This document shows positions 8,072 to 15,841 of a stretch of 64,000 nucleotides of DNA, piece by piece. Source of the stretch: Prevotella sp. UBA2756 (GTDB lineage: Bacteria; Bacteroidota; Bacteroidia; Bacteroidales; Bacteroidaceae); NCBI GenBank assembly GCA_002353205.1, contig DEJE01000003.1, positions 9,888 through 73,887 of the forward strand, written 5' to 3'. A program made the position numbers and the translations under genes. The stretch's first letter is position 1, and every line of letters starts with the position of its first letter. The notes beneath the pieces are model-generated. The model saw only the letters and a list, made by a program, of their open reading frames with translations. It ran no database searches and was not told the origin of the DNA.

Positions 8072-11000
8072 TTATTTCTTGATATACACTTTCTTGCCAT
8101 TGACGATATAGATACCGCTGCGATGCGGCTCATCGAGCTTCACGCCGCCGATGGTGTAGATGCTGCGGCCGCCTTCGGAGTCGGCAACTGCCGTGCTGAT
8201 GCCCACCGAGGGATCGTTGGTGACACGCAGGGTGCCGTTGACGGTGAGCAGGTCGGTGGTGTCCCAATAGAGGCCTTCGGGCAGTTGTGGCAGATGGATG
8301 GCGATGCCCTGCACGACGTTGAGCGTTCCGACATGCCACAACGACACCTGATCGCCGAGGGCAAGGTCGCGCCCGTTGTGCGTGACGGTGATATCCTCGG
8401 TGATGAGGAGCGTGCGGTCGACGTCGATAGAGGGGTTGTTCAGCCCGGCGCGCGTTTTCGACATGGCGATGTTGACGTGCTTCACGCTGTAGCGACCGTT
8501 GCCCGTCAGCTTCACGTTGCCTGCCAGTGTGCCGATGACGACGTCGATGCCGCTGTTGTCGAACTCGCCCTTCACCGTCGCCTTGCCCAGACCATTCGTG
8601 TTGTTCCACTGGATCAGCGGGTCATACGATCCGGTCTTGCTGCGCTGGAAGTCGATGGTGCCCTCGAAATTGCTCCAGTCGCCCTGCATGTTGCAGCGCA
8701 CGCTGGTGACGGTGACCGTGATGTCGCCCTTGCCGAGCAGACGGCCTTTGTAGTCGCAGCGCGAGTCGAGCACCCACGAGCCTTTCTTACCCTCGGGAAC
8801 GACGACGGTGGTGGTGTTGGTAGAGTAGCTGTAGATGTTGTCGGGGTCCTTCAGCGTGCCGCCGTTGATGACCACCGTGTCGGGATAGAGGTGCTTGTTG
8901 TCGCCCTCACCGCCCAGCACGGAACCCTGATCGAGATGGAGCGTGGAGAACCGGGCCGCCTTTTCAATCTGCAGGCGTCCCGTTCCCGTCTTGTGGAGGG
9001 CCACCTTCTCGTTCTGCGTGATGCCGCCGTTGAGGGTGAGCGTCTTGCCCGTGGCCACCGCAAGCGTTCCGCCGTCGGTGTCGAGCAGCAGGGGTTGCGT
9101 GCAGAGGGTGCTCTCGCTGACGTCGAGCGTGCCGCCGTTGCGCAGGGTGATCCTACTGTTCACACCGCCCAGGGCGCCGTATTCCACGCCGTTGTCGTTG
9201 GCCAGCGACGCAACACTCAGCACTCCGTCCTCAATGATGGTGCCGCCTTCGTACTTGTTGGCGTTGCTGATGGTCACCCGGCCCGCACCTTTCTTGGTCA
9301 GCGTGGCGCTGCCCACGATGCTTCCCGCACCCGAGAGGGTGAAGTTCTTGGCCGTATTGTCGAAGGTGACGCTGCCCGGAGCCAGCTCACCGACGATAAC
9401 GACGTCGGTATTGGCGGCATTGTCGTTGAACGTCACGTCGTCGCCGGTGACAAAGAGTTCCGACTCGCCGCTGCCCGACTTGAAGTTCTGCGTGTTGGCC
9501 AGGTCCCAGATGCCGTCGCTGCCACCGTCCCAGACGACGGGTTCGGGCGAGCGTGTCTTTTCAATGTTCAGGAAAACGCGTGTAAAACCGTCGGCATCGG
9601 TCTCGCTCGTGATGGCGTACTTCATGCCGTCGAGCCCTTCCACGGTGAGGTCGTCGAGATTGCCTTTGAGTTTACCGTTTATCTGGATGATCTCGTATTT
9701 ACCTTCGGGCAGAACGGTCTGTCCTTCTGCGAAATGAGGTATGATGCGGAGGACGGGCGCATCGTACTTCGGGCCGTACTGCCAGTCCTTTTTCTCGATC
9801 GTCAGCGAGTCGACGCCCAACTCTGAAATGCCGTCGGGATAGCTGGGCTTCATAGACTTGTCGTAGACATCGAGCTCCAACACCGAGCCGAAACCTAAGA
9901 CGAGGTCGGAGATGGCGAAGCCGCCGGAGCCATTGGCACCGCCGGGGCTCACCACGGAGCCGTATTCTGCCTTCACGCTGGGGAACTGTCCCCACGAGTC
10001 GGGATAGGATTCCAGACGGGCAAAGCGGTTCAGCCATACATGACTGTCCTTCAGTCCGCCCTGACCGACGACGAGCGTGCCGGCCCAGACCTCGGTGTCG
10101 CCGGTGTACATCTGTCCGGCCTCGCGCGGCAGTTGCAGGATGCCGTCGCCCTGTTTGACGAGCCTCATGTCGCCGCCGAAGGCTCCTCCGGTGAGCGTGT
10201 GGGTGAAGTAGGTCGTCGTGATGTTGTCGTTATCGTCGTGACCCTGCACCCACGAAGGGGCATTGTCTATGAAGATGGCTGGGCTGACGGATGTCTTCTC
10301 AATGTCGACGGTGACATCGGCGGTCTCGGCCAGCAGCACTTCCTTCTGGTTATGGGTGGCATTGCTGATGGCGCCACCGTTCTTCACCTCCATACGGTTC
10401 GTCATGGTCAGTGGCGGCGGTGCCACGGTGATGCCCTCAAGCTCGCCGAGGAAATAGCTCACGTGGGGCGGCTGGTTGTAGCCGCACATCTGCCACACCA
10501 TGGCTTGCCGGTACTGCATGTCGTGCCACAGCGTGTAGTTGCGCCACGGCGTTGCGTCGGTCGTCGTATAGATGCGGATGGTGTTGTCGCGGGTGCGCAT
10601 CATCACCTCCTCGCGCCAGTCGCCGAACAGGTCGCCCTGATAGCAGGGTGTTCCCTTCGTGTCGTTGTTGGTCATCGAGCCCTGAAGCTTATGGATGAGA
10701 CCCTTACCATATTTATATATACCGCCGGCCGTGTTCTTGCCATCGGTGTAGTTGAAGCACTCTTCGAGCAGGTCGCCGTCCCAGTAGATGCGCATGTTGT
10801 CGGACAGTCCGGCCTTGGAGAGCCCGTCGATGTGGCCGTTGGCGACACAGCTGATGGCCTCGTCGCGCGAGGAGAAGCCCATGGCACCGGGGAAATCGTT
10901 GGTGAAGTTGCCGGCCATGCAGCGTCCGTCGTCGCTGCCGCCAGCCAGACGGTAGTAGATCTTGCTCGTCGTGGCGTCGCGATAGTTGTTCGACGGCAGG

Positions 11001-12253
11001 TCCTCGTTGCAGGCAAAGATCTCATGACCGTGTATGTAGGGGTTGAAATCGCCGTGGTGCTGGGCATCGCCGTGGCCGAGCCCCGTTGTGGAAAGGCCCA
11101 GACCATTGTCGTCGATGACCATCGAGCCGAAGCAGATCTCGTCGCGACCGTCCCAGTCGACGTCGGCAACGGCGTAGTTATGGTAGCCGTTCCCATACCA
11201 CGGGCTGCCGGGATTGTTGCAGTTCCAGCGCCAGCGCTCGGTCAGTTCGTGCGTCGCGGGGTCAACGTCGAGGGCGATCATCTTGTGGCGGGTGTAGATG
11301 CCGCGCGCCAGGAAGATGCTGGCCTTGCGGCCGTCGAGACAGGGAGCGCCGAAGAAATGCTTCGATGAGCGGTGGCCGTAGCCATCGCCCCACGCTGCTG
11401 CAAGGTCGGTTTCACCGTCTTCGAGGCGCTTCAGGGGGTAGTCCATGACCTGATAGGGCTCGCCCGTGGCACCGTTCATGTAGACGAGATACTCCGCTCC
11501 TTCGTGCATGAACCAATTGGTGCCGCCGCCGGTAGCCGCGCGGTAGTTCTTGGAAGCGTCGCCCACAACGTAGGTGGTGCCGTCGGCCAGGTGGATTGTC
11601 GTGCCGTCGGCGGCACGCATCACGGCCTCAGCCTTGCCGTCCTGGTCCCAGTCGTAGGCCACGATGTTCTGCTCGTTGTTCTGGAAGTCGCCCATGTTGG
11701 GACCGAAGTCGAGCCACCACAGCTTGGTGCCGTCGAGCTTGTAGACCTCCACGATGGAATACTCGCCGTTGTAACCGCCGCGCGGATAGCTGGCGCTGAT
11801 CTCGCTCTGGTTGTCGAACTTCAGCAGGATTTCCAGCTCGCCGTCGCCGTCGACGTCGGCACAGCAGGCATCGTTGGGGATATAGGTGCTGGTGAGCGAA
11901 CCGTGGTCGGGCGTGATCTCCAGATAGCTCTGCGACCACACGGCAGCAGCCTTGCTCTGTGCCGTCTCCTGTCCGCGGACGACGGCCGACACGGTGTAGG
12001 TGCTGCCCTCGTTGCCACCGGCATCTACAAAGTTGGAGACCGTGAGCGGCTCGGCATTCAGCTTCGTTCCTTCGCGGTAGAGATTGTACTGCACATCGTA
12101 ATACTCCTCGGCGAGGATGCGCCAGGAGCAGAACACGCCGCCGTCGGTCTGCACGGCCACGAGGCCGCGGTCGAGCTTGTCGGTGAGACGCTGGGCTGCG
12201 GCGGGCACCATGGCCAACATCACGGCCACGGCCATCAAAAGGATTCTTTTCAT
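8072..12253 (-). CDS. Rhamnogalacturonan lyase (PL11) fused to autotransporter-type beta-strand repeats
   Basis: I place the start at the ATG ending at 12253, which gives a signal peptide MKRILLMAVAVMLAMVPAAAQ; an upstream in-frame start would put 24 non-signal residues ahead of it. The protein has 1393 residues. Residues about 22-600 are a PL11 lyase (DKLDRGLVAV, SWRILAEEYYDVQYNLYREG, CADVDGDGELEILLKFDNQS, VADVDWDGRDEICFGSMVID, LFGDWREEVMMR, CGYNQPPHVSYFLGELEG). From about 690 onward there are at least three segments like autotransporter-associated beta-strand (PATR) repeats, such as LTKKGAGRVTISNANKYEGG near 975. The C-terminus is the shared tail (IYTIGGVKL ... GIYIVNGKKVYIKK). The repeat part probably forms an extended beta-helix for surface display or glycan contact. 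The first third is divergent from the other two lyases, so activity is likely but unproven. Confidence 0.88.
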   Translation of the reverse strand: MKRILLMAVAVMLAMVPAAAQRLTDKLDRGLVAVQTDGGVFCSWRILAEEYYDVQYNLYREGTKLNAEPLTVSNFVDAGGNEGSTYTVSAVVRGQETAQSKAAAVWSQSYLEITPDHGSLTSTYIPNDACCADVDGDGELEILLKFDNQSEISASYPRGGYNGEYSIVEVYKLDGTKLWWLDFGPNMGDFQNNEQNIVAYDWDQDGKAEAVMRAADGTTIHLADGTTYVVGDASKNYRAATGGGTNWFMHEGAEYLVYMNGATGEPYQVMDYPLKRLEDGETDLAAAWGDGYGHRSSKHFFGAPCLDGRKASIFLARGIYTRHKMIALDVDPATHELTERWRWNCNNPGSPWYGNGYHNYAVADVDWDGRDEICFGSMVIDDNGLGLSTTGLGHGDAQHHGDFNPYIHGHEIFACNEDLPSNNYRDATTSKIYYRLAGGSDDGRCMAGNFTNDFPGAMGFSSRDEAISCVANGHIDGLSKAGLSDNMRIYWDGDLLEECFNYTDGKNTAGGIYKYGKGLIHKLQGSMTNNDTKGTPCYQGDLFGDWREEVMMRTRDNTIRIYTTTDATPWRNYTLWHDMQYRQAMVWQMCGYNQPPHVSYFLGELEGITVAPPPLTMTNRMEVKNGGAISNATHNQKEVLLAETADVTVDIEKTSVSPAIFIDNAPSWVQGHDDNDNITTTYFTHTLTGGAFGGDMRLVKQGDGILQLPREAGQMYTGDTEVWAGTLVVGQGGLKDSHVWLNRFARLESYPDSWGQFPSVKAEYGSVVSPGGANGSGGFAISDLVLGFGSVLELDVYDKSMKPSYPDGISELGVDSLTIEKKDWQYGPKYDAPVLRIIPHFAEGQTVLPEGKYEIIQINGKLKGNLDDLTVEGLDGMKYAITSETDADGFTRVFLNIEKTRSPEPVVWDGGSDGIWDLANTQNFKSGSGESELFVTGDDVTFNDNAANTDVVIVGELAPGSVTFDNTAKNFTLSGAGSIVGSATLTKKGAGRVTISNANKYEGGTIIEDGVLSVASLANDNGVEYGALGGVNSRITLRNGGTLDVSESTLCTQPLLLDTDGGTLAVATGKTLTLNGGITQNEKVALHKTGTGRLQIEKAARFSTLHLDQGSVLGGEGDNKHLYPDTVVINGGTLKDPDNIYSYSTNTTTVVVPEGKKGSWVLDSRCDYKGRLLGKGDITVTVTSVRCNMQGDWSNFEGTIDFQRSKTGSYDPLIQWNNTNGLGKATVKGEFDNSGIDVVIGTLAGNVKLTGNGRYSVKHVNIAMSKTRAGLNNPSIDVDRTLLITEDITVTHNGRDLALGDQVSLWHVGTLNVVQGIAIHLPQLPEGLYWDTTDLLTVNGTLRVTNDPSVGISTAVADSEGGRSIYTIGGVKLDEPHRSGIYIVNGKKVYIKK

Positions 12254-12302
12254 ATTCGGGTTGTTGTTTGTTGTCAAATGAAATAAGGCTTCTCGTTGCC
12301 CA

Positions 12303-12863
12303 CTACTGCGCTGCTTTCTTGGCACCGTCGATGAGATAGGTGACGCGGTTGTCGGTCAGACTGTAAGAGCGCCCGTCGCAATAGAGTTCCTTGGCGTTCA
12401 TCGCCACCGACAGGTCGCCCCACACGCTGTTCAACATGCACACCGACTCCATCAGCGCCGACACCTGCTTGCGCTCGCCGCCAACGGTAACGGTGAACAC
12501 GATGTCGGTGGGATCCATCGAGAGCGCTACCGTGTTGGACGTCACGGCCATCTGGACGATGGGAGCCGTGAAGGTGGTCGTCTCGCCCGACGAGGCAACG
12601 GCCTCCTCCAGCTCTTTCTGCTCGGTGAAAACGGCCTTCAGGATGGGCTCCAGCGGCAGACGCTTGATGGTGAACTCGTCGTTGGCAACGACAATGGTGA
12701 CGGGACGCGACTCATTCCCTACGGGCACCACGCCTTCGTAGGTTCCCTTTATATCGTTGTAGATGCCGGTTGCCGAACCTTCGGTGATTTCGACCGCGTC
12801 GTCGGAGCAAGCCAAAAGAGCAAACAGTGCTGTCAGCACAAACGCATACCTGAAATAAGTCAT
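12303..12863 (-). CDS. Small lipoprotein, DUF4840-like
   Basis: Protein of 186 residues with a lipoprotein signal: hydrophobic segment followed by LLACS, lipid Cys at about 19. The mature part is rich in beta-strand-like segments (GIYNDIKGTYEGVVPV, PVTIVVANDEFTIKRLP, FTVTVGGERKQVS). It resembles the DUF4840 lipoproteins of Bacteroidales, but that is an impression from length and the first conserved block. It sits 49 nt upstream of the fused lyase and probably shares its transcript; a surface glycan-binding or assembly role is possible. Confidence 0.6.
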   Translation of the reverse strand: MTYFRYAFVLTALFALLACSDDAVEITEGSATGIYNDIKGTYEGVVPVGNESRPVTIVVANDEFTIKRLPLEPILKAVFTEQKELEEAVASSGETTTFTAPIVQMAVTSNTVALSMDPTDIVFTVTVGGERKQVSALMESVCMLNSVWGDLSVAMNAKELYCDGRSYSLTDNRVTYLIDGAKKAAQ

Positions 12864-13015
12864 AACCGATTTTTTTTGATTTGAATATGCAAATGTACAA
12901 TAAATTTGCGAATTACGGATAACCCGAATGAATAAATTATGTTTTCTTTAGAGGAAAGGCGGAAAGGGAAGAGCCAGTCACACAGCTTCGCACCGCCATA
13001 CCGCAGCTGACTTCC

Positions 13016-13257
13016 CTGCCATTCAGGCCGCTTTGCCCGGCCATTCAAGCCGCTTTGGCTGGCCTTTCAGGCCACTTTGATTGGCCCTTCAAGCTGCTTT
13101 GGCTGGCCAATCCGATGGTCCGGGACGGCCATTCAAATTGTTTTGCGCAGCAATATCAATTGTTTTGCACGGCAATTTAATTTGTTTTGCGCAGCAATAT
13201 AATTTGTTTTGCACGGCAATATCAATTGCTTCGCACGGCAAGATCATTCTTATTACA
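13016..13257. repeat. 22-bp tandem repeat array, 11 degenerate units
   Basis: Eleven consecutive units of exactly 22 bp fill this interval with no gap. The first four are GC-rich (core GCCATTCAAGCCGCTTTGG), the fifth is diverged, and the rest are AT-rich (core CAATATAATTTGTTTTGC). Most units carry short inverted ends such as GCAA/TTGC. The period is not a multiple of three and both strands lack a convincing gene. The array lies in the gap 12864-13495, between the 716-residue protein gene and the small lipoprotein gene; apart from this array, a terminator and a duplicated gene end I see nothing else in that gap. A related array in opposite orientation is at 26545-26720. Confidence 0.88.
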
Positions 13258-13352
13258 ACGCAGAAGCTACGCGCTGGCAAAGCAGAATGCACGTTCTTGC
13301 AAGTCGTGAAGAATGCTTCTGCGCTTCCAACCGGTTGCTGAGGGCACAAAAA

Positions 13353-13384
13353 AATCCCCGCACTCACGGTTGAGCGCGGGGATT
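13353..13384 (-). terminator. Rho-independent terminator of the 716-residue protein gene
   Basis: Inverted repeat AATCCCCGC ... GCGGGGATT with a second stem part ACTC/GAGC-like near the loop. On the minus strand it is followed by seven T residues. It lies about 110 nt beyond the stop at 13496. Confidence 0.8.
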
Positions 13385-13426
13385 CTTATTGATAAATGAT
13401 CGTTTTAGAATCTTACAGAAAGATTA

Positions 13427-13495
13427 GCGAACGATGAACTTGAGCTTCGCTCGAATTCATCTGCGTTCGGCATAGCAAGCGAGCTTGCTCTGCGC
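13427..13495 (-). repeat. Duplicated gene end with small palindromes
   Basis: The last codons of the neighbouring gene (KFIVK then stop) have a near copy here: AAGTTCATCGTTCGC then TAA (minus strand), reading KFIVR-stop. Between the copies lie the perfect palindrome AGCAAGCGAGCTTGCT-like stem (AGCAAGC/GCTTGCT) and a GAGC/GCTC hairpin. The copy is not an open continuation of the gene. Confidence 0.55.
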
Positions 13496-15646
13496 TTACT
13501 TAACGATGAACTTCTTGCCCTGCTTCACATAGATACCCTTCTGCAGCGTGTTGGCGTTGACGCGAACACCGTTCAGGTTGTAGACAGGAGCGTTAGGATC
13601 GGAAACAACCTCGCTGGCAATCTCCTCGATACCGTCAACACCGATAGCCTTGAAGATGTCAACACGTGCGATAGCGGTGTCGATACGATAGAGATCGAAG
13701 GTCTCTGTTCCGCGCTTCACCTGAACGTTGGTGCCGTCGCCGAGGTTCTCAGCCTTGTAGAGAGCCTTAGCATCAGCAGGCTTGGTGCCCTGCGGATAGA
13801 TCGGGTGCTTCGAAGAACCACCGTAGTTGTCGATGATGTAAAGGATGTAGTAGTCGTTGTCGGTCAGACCGCTGATACCAACAGTACCGTTAGGATAGTT
13901 GATGGAAGAGCCATCGGCCTTGCAACCGATGTTGATCAGACCAATGCCCATGTTCATCTTCAGACCAGCAACGTCAGAACCGTCGGCAACGGCGGGATCA
14001 GCCTGGCCGGTGTACCATGTGTAGAAGGGAGCGAAGATGGTAGAAGTAGCCTCCTGAGTCATGCCTGCTGCGGGGAGCGTGAAGCGGCGGATAGGCTCAA
14101 CAACTTCGCTGGCACCCTCGGCACCGTAGACAACGTATGAGTCGTAAGCAGGTGTGCCATCATCTCTGGTGCCACCATTCTCGATACCGAACCACAGACG
14201 ACCGCGTGCGGTCCAGTTGTTCTCACCGCTCATGTTGGAAGCCTGCAGCGGGTCGATCTCTGTGAAGCCCTTAGCTGCGAGGTCGGCATCGGTCATGTGC
14301 TGGAAGTCGATGGTGTTGTCGACAGCGAACTCAGTGTTGTTCTCGAAGGTTGTTGTGGTAGAACCGAAGCCGTAAGCGAAGGTGGTCACGGTCAGTGTTC
14401 CCTTCTCGGAAGCTTCGTAGATGGCGCCGCTGGCAACCTCACCGTTCGACTTGTCGCCATTGCTGTACTCCCATGTCAGGGTGATAGCGGGACGTGTGGG
14501 AACTTCAGAGTTGTCGACTGTCATCTGGAGGCTCTTCACATAGCCGGAGTTCACCTTGGTGATGTCAACTTTTGCTGCGGGCAACGTAATCACCTCGGCC
14601 ACAACGTCGATGGTGACGTGCTCAGAAGTAGCGGTGCCGCTCTCGGTCCAAGCCTCGAGAGTACCGGAAGTCTCGGTCTCGTAGTCGTAGGGGCTCTCAA
14701 CAGAGGTGTCCTCAGAACCGTCGGTCTTCTTCACGTGCAGGATCTCACCGTCCTCGAAGAAGATCTTGTACATGCGCTTGGTCATGTCGACACCCGTCCA
14801 GGCGATGGTCGGAACGTTGGCATAGTCGCCCTCGGTCTCGGTCTGAACCTTCACGTCGTCGATGTGGGCTACAGAGTTGTAGCGGCCCAGCAGCACATTG
14901 ATGCCTTTGGCATAGACGCTGGCGTACTCAGGAATGGTGTAGGTACCGGTGGCAAGCGTCTCACCCTGGTTCTGAGAGTAGATCTCGTAGGCAGCAGTGC
15001 GAGCCTCGACGTCCACGTTGATGGTGATGTCGTAGTAACCACCCTGTTCGAGTGTCACCTTGTTGTTCTGGTCGCCATTGATGTAGAAATCGAAGATGTA
15101 GTTGCTGTTGTCCTGGTTGTCTACCCAGTACTCATTGGTGTCAGAGTAAGCACCCTTGAGCTGAGTGAGTGCGAACAGACGCAGCGAGTCGTTGGCAGCA
15201 TACTGACCGTTGTTGATACCGGTAGTGATTTTCCAACCTTCTACGTCGGAAGTAGCAACAGAAGGAGTGAGCACAGCAATCTCGGAAGAGTACTGAACGT
15301 CCTGAGGTTTGCCTGTTGACTCGGGATTCTTCACCAGACCCCATGTGAAGCTCACGGTATACTTCTTCAGATCCTGACCGTCGAAGATGGTTGCACCGTC
15401 TTCCAGGCCATAGTTGAAGTTCATCACGGCGTTACGGTTGTTGTTGGCACCGAGGCTGAACTGGAACAGACGGCCCAACTCATCAGAGTAGAGCGACATG
15501 TTGCCAGCAAGGTTGGGAGAAGTCCAGCCAGCTTCCTGCGGCGTGGAAGCAATCTCGAAGTCCTGCTTGAACAGGTTCTTCACACCTGCGTTTGCTACCA
15601 GTGAGCAAGCGAACAGGGCTGCAAAAAGGAGATAAAATTTTCTCAT
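13496..15646 (-). CDS. Secreted protein of unknown function with C-terminal tail domain
   Basis: Protein of 716 residues, with signal peptide MRKFYLLFAALFACSLVANA cleaved before GVKN. The N-terminal part (about 25-270) reads like a concanavalin/laminin-G-type beta-sandwich (KQDFEIASTPQEAGWTS, AHIDDVKVQTE). The middle resembles repeated beta-sandwich modules in which ITLTWEYSNGDKSNG and STTTTFENNTEF recur as strands. The C-terminus is the shared tail (VYNLNGVRV ... GIYVKQGKKFIVK). Its place right after SusD, where SusE/F-type glycan-binding proteins normally lie, suggests polysaccharide binding or a novel pectin-related activity. No catalytic motif was recognised. Confidence 0.75.
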   Translation of the reverse strand: MRKFYLLFAALFACSLVANAGVKNLFKQDFEIASTPQEAGWTSPNLAGNMSLYSDELGRLFQFSLGANNNRNAVMNFNYGLEDGATIFDGQDLKKYTVSFTWGLVKNPESTGKPQDVQYSSEIAVLTPSVATSDVEGWKITTGINNGQYAANDSLRLFALTQLKGAYSDTNEYWVDNQDNSNYIFDFYINGDQNNKVTLEQGGYYDITINVDVEARTAAYEIYSQNQGETLATGTYTIPEYASVYAKGINVLLGRYNSVAHIDDVKVQTETEGDYANVPTIAWTGVDMTKRMYKIFFEDGEILHVKKTDGSEDTSVESPYDYETETSGTLEAWTESGTATSEHVTIDVVAEVITLPAAKVDITKVNSGYVKSLQMTVDNSEVPTRPAITLTWEYSNGDKSNGEVASGAIYEASEKGTLTVTTFAYGFGSTTTTFENNTEFAVDNTIDFQHMTDADLAAKGFTEIDPLQASNMSGENNWTARGRLWFGIENGGTRDDGTPAYDSYVVYGAEGASEVVEPIRRFTLPAAGMTQEATSTIFAPFYTWYTGQADPAVADGSDVAGLKMNMGIGLINIGCKADGSSINYPNGTVGISGLTDNDYYILYIIDNYGGSSKHPIYPQGTKPADAKALYKAENLGDGTNVQVKRGTETFDLYRIDTAIARVDIFKAIGVDGIEEIASEVVSDPNAPVYNLNGVRVNANTLQKGIYVKQGKKFIVK

Positions 15647-15741
15647 AACTGATAGATTTTAAATTAGTGAAAATAAATAGTGATTAACTCTTGATTCTTT
15701 TTCAACAAAACAGACGTAAGTCGTGTTCTGCTTCTCGGTTG

Positions 15742-15772
15742 CGAAGATACGAAGAAAAATCGAATCGTGCAA
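15742..15772 (-). promoter_or_regulatory. Probable promoter of the 716-residue protein gene
   Basis: On the minus strand TTG (15772-15770), a 20-nt spacer and TATCTTCG (15749-15742) approach the Bacteroidetes TTG-N19-20-TAnnTTTG pattern with one mismatch in the -7 box. The start codon is about 95 nt downstream. It would allow the downstream half of the pectin locus to be transcribed separately. Confidence 0.5.
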
Positions 15773-15789
15773 CAATTTGTTGTTTTTTT

Positions 15790-15833
15790 AACACTGAAAT
15801 GCGGGCAGACCGTTTCCGTCCGCATTCCAGTGT
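15790..15833 (-). promoter_or_regulatory. Long hairpin just after the SusD gene
   Basis: AACACTGAAATGCGG and CCGCATTCCAGTGT form a 14-bp stem with one G-U pair on the minus-strand RNA. It begins 9 nt after the SusD stop. On the minus strand it is followed by A rather than T residues, so it may stabilise or punctuate the message rather than end it. Confidence 0.5.
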
Positions 15834-15841
15834 CGCGGTGT

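Noticed and set aside
3320..12286. Long open frames on the plus strand opposite the PL11 lyase genes (up to 567 codons)
   Set aside because: They lie antisense to clear genes, have biased composition (Val, Ala, His, Arg-rich), no recognisable motifs, and arise from GC-rich codon use on the other strand. The same applies to the long frames opposite the SusC, SusD, dxs, trkA, cca and efflux genes.
13016..13257. Possible CRISPR array
   Set aside because: Units are contiguous with no unique spacers, and no cas genes occur in the window.
13081..13367. 86- and 92-codon frames over the 22-bp array
   Set aside because: The 22-bp period is not a multiple of three, so the apparent repeated peptide shifts frame with every unit. 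No start signal or homology.
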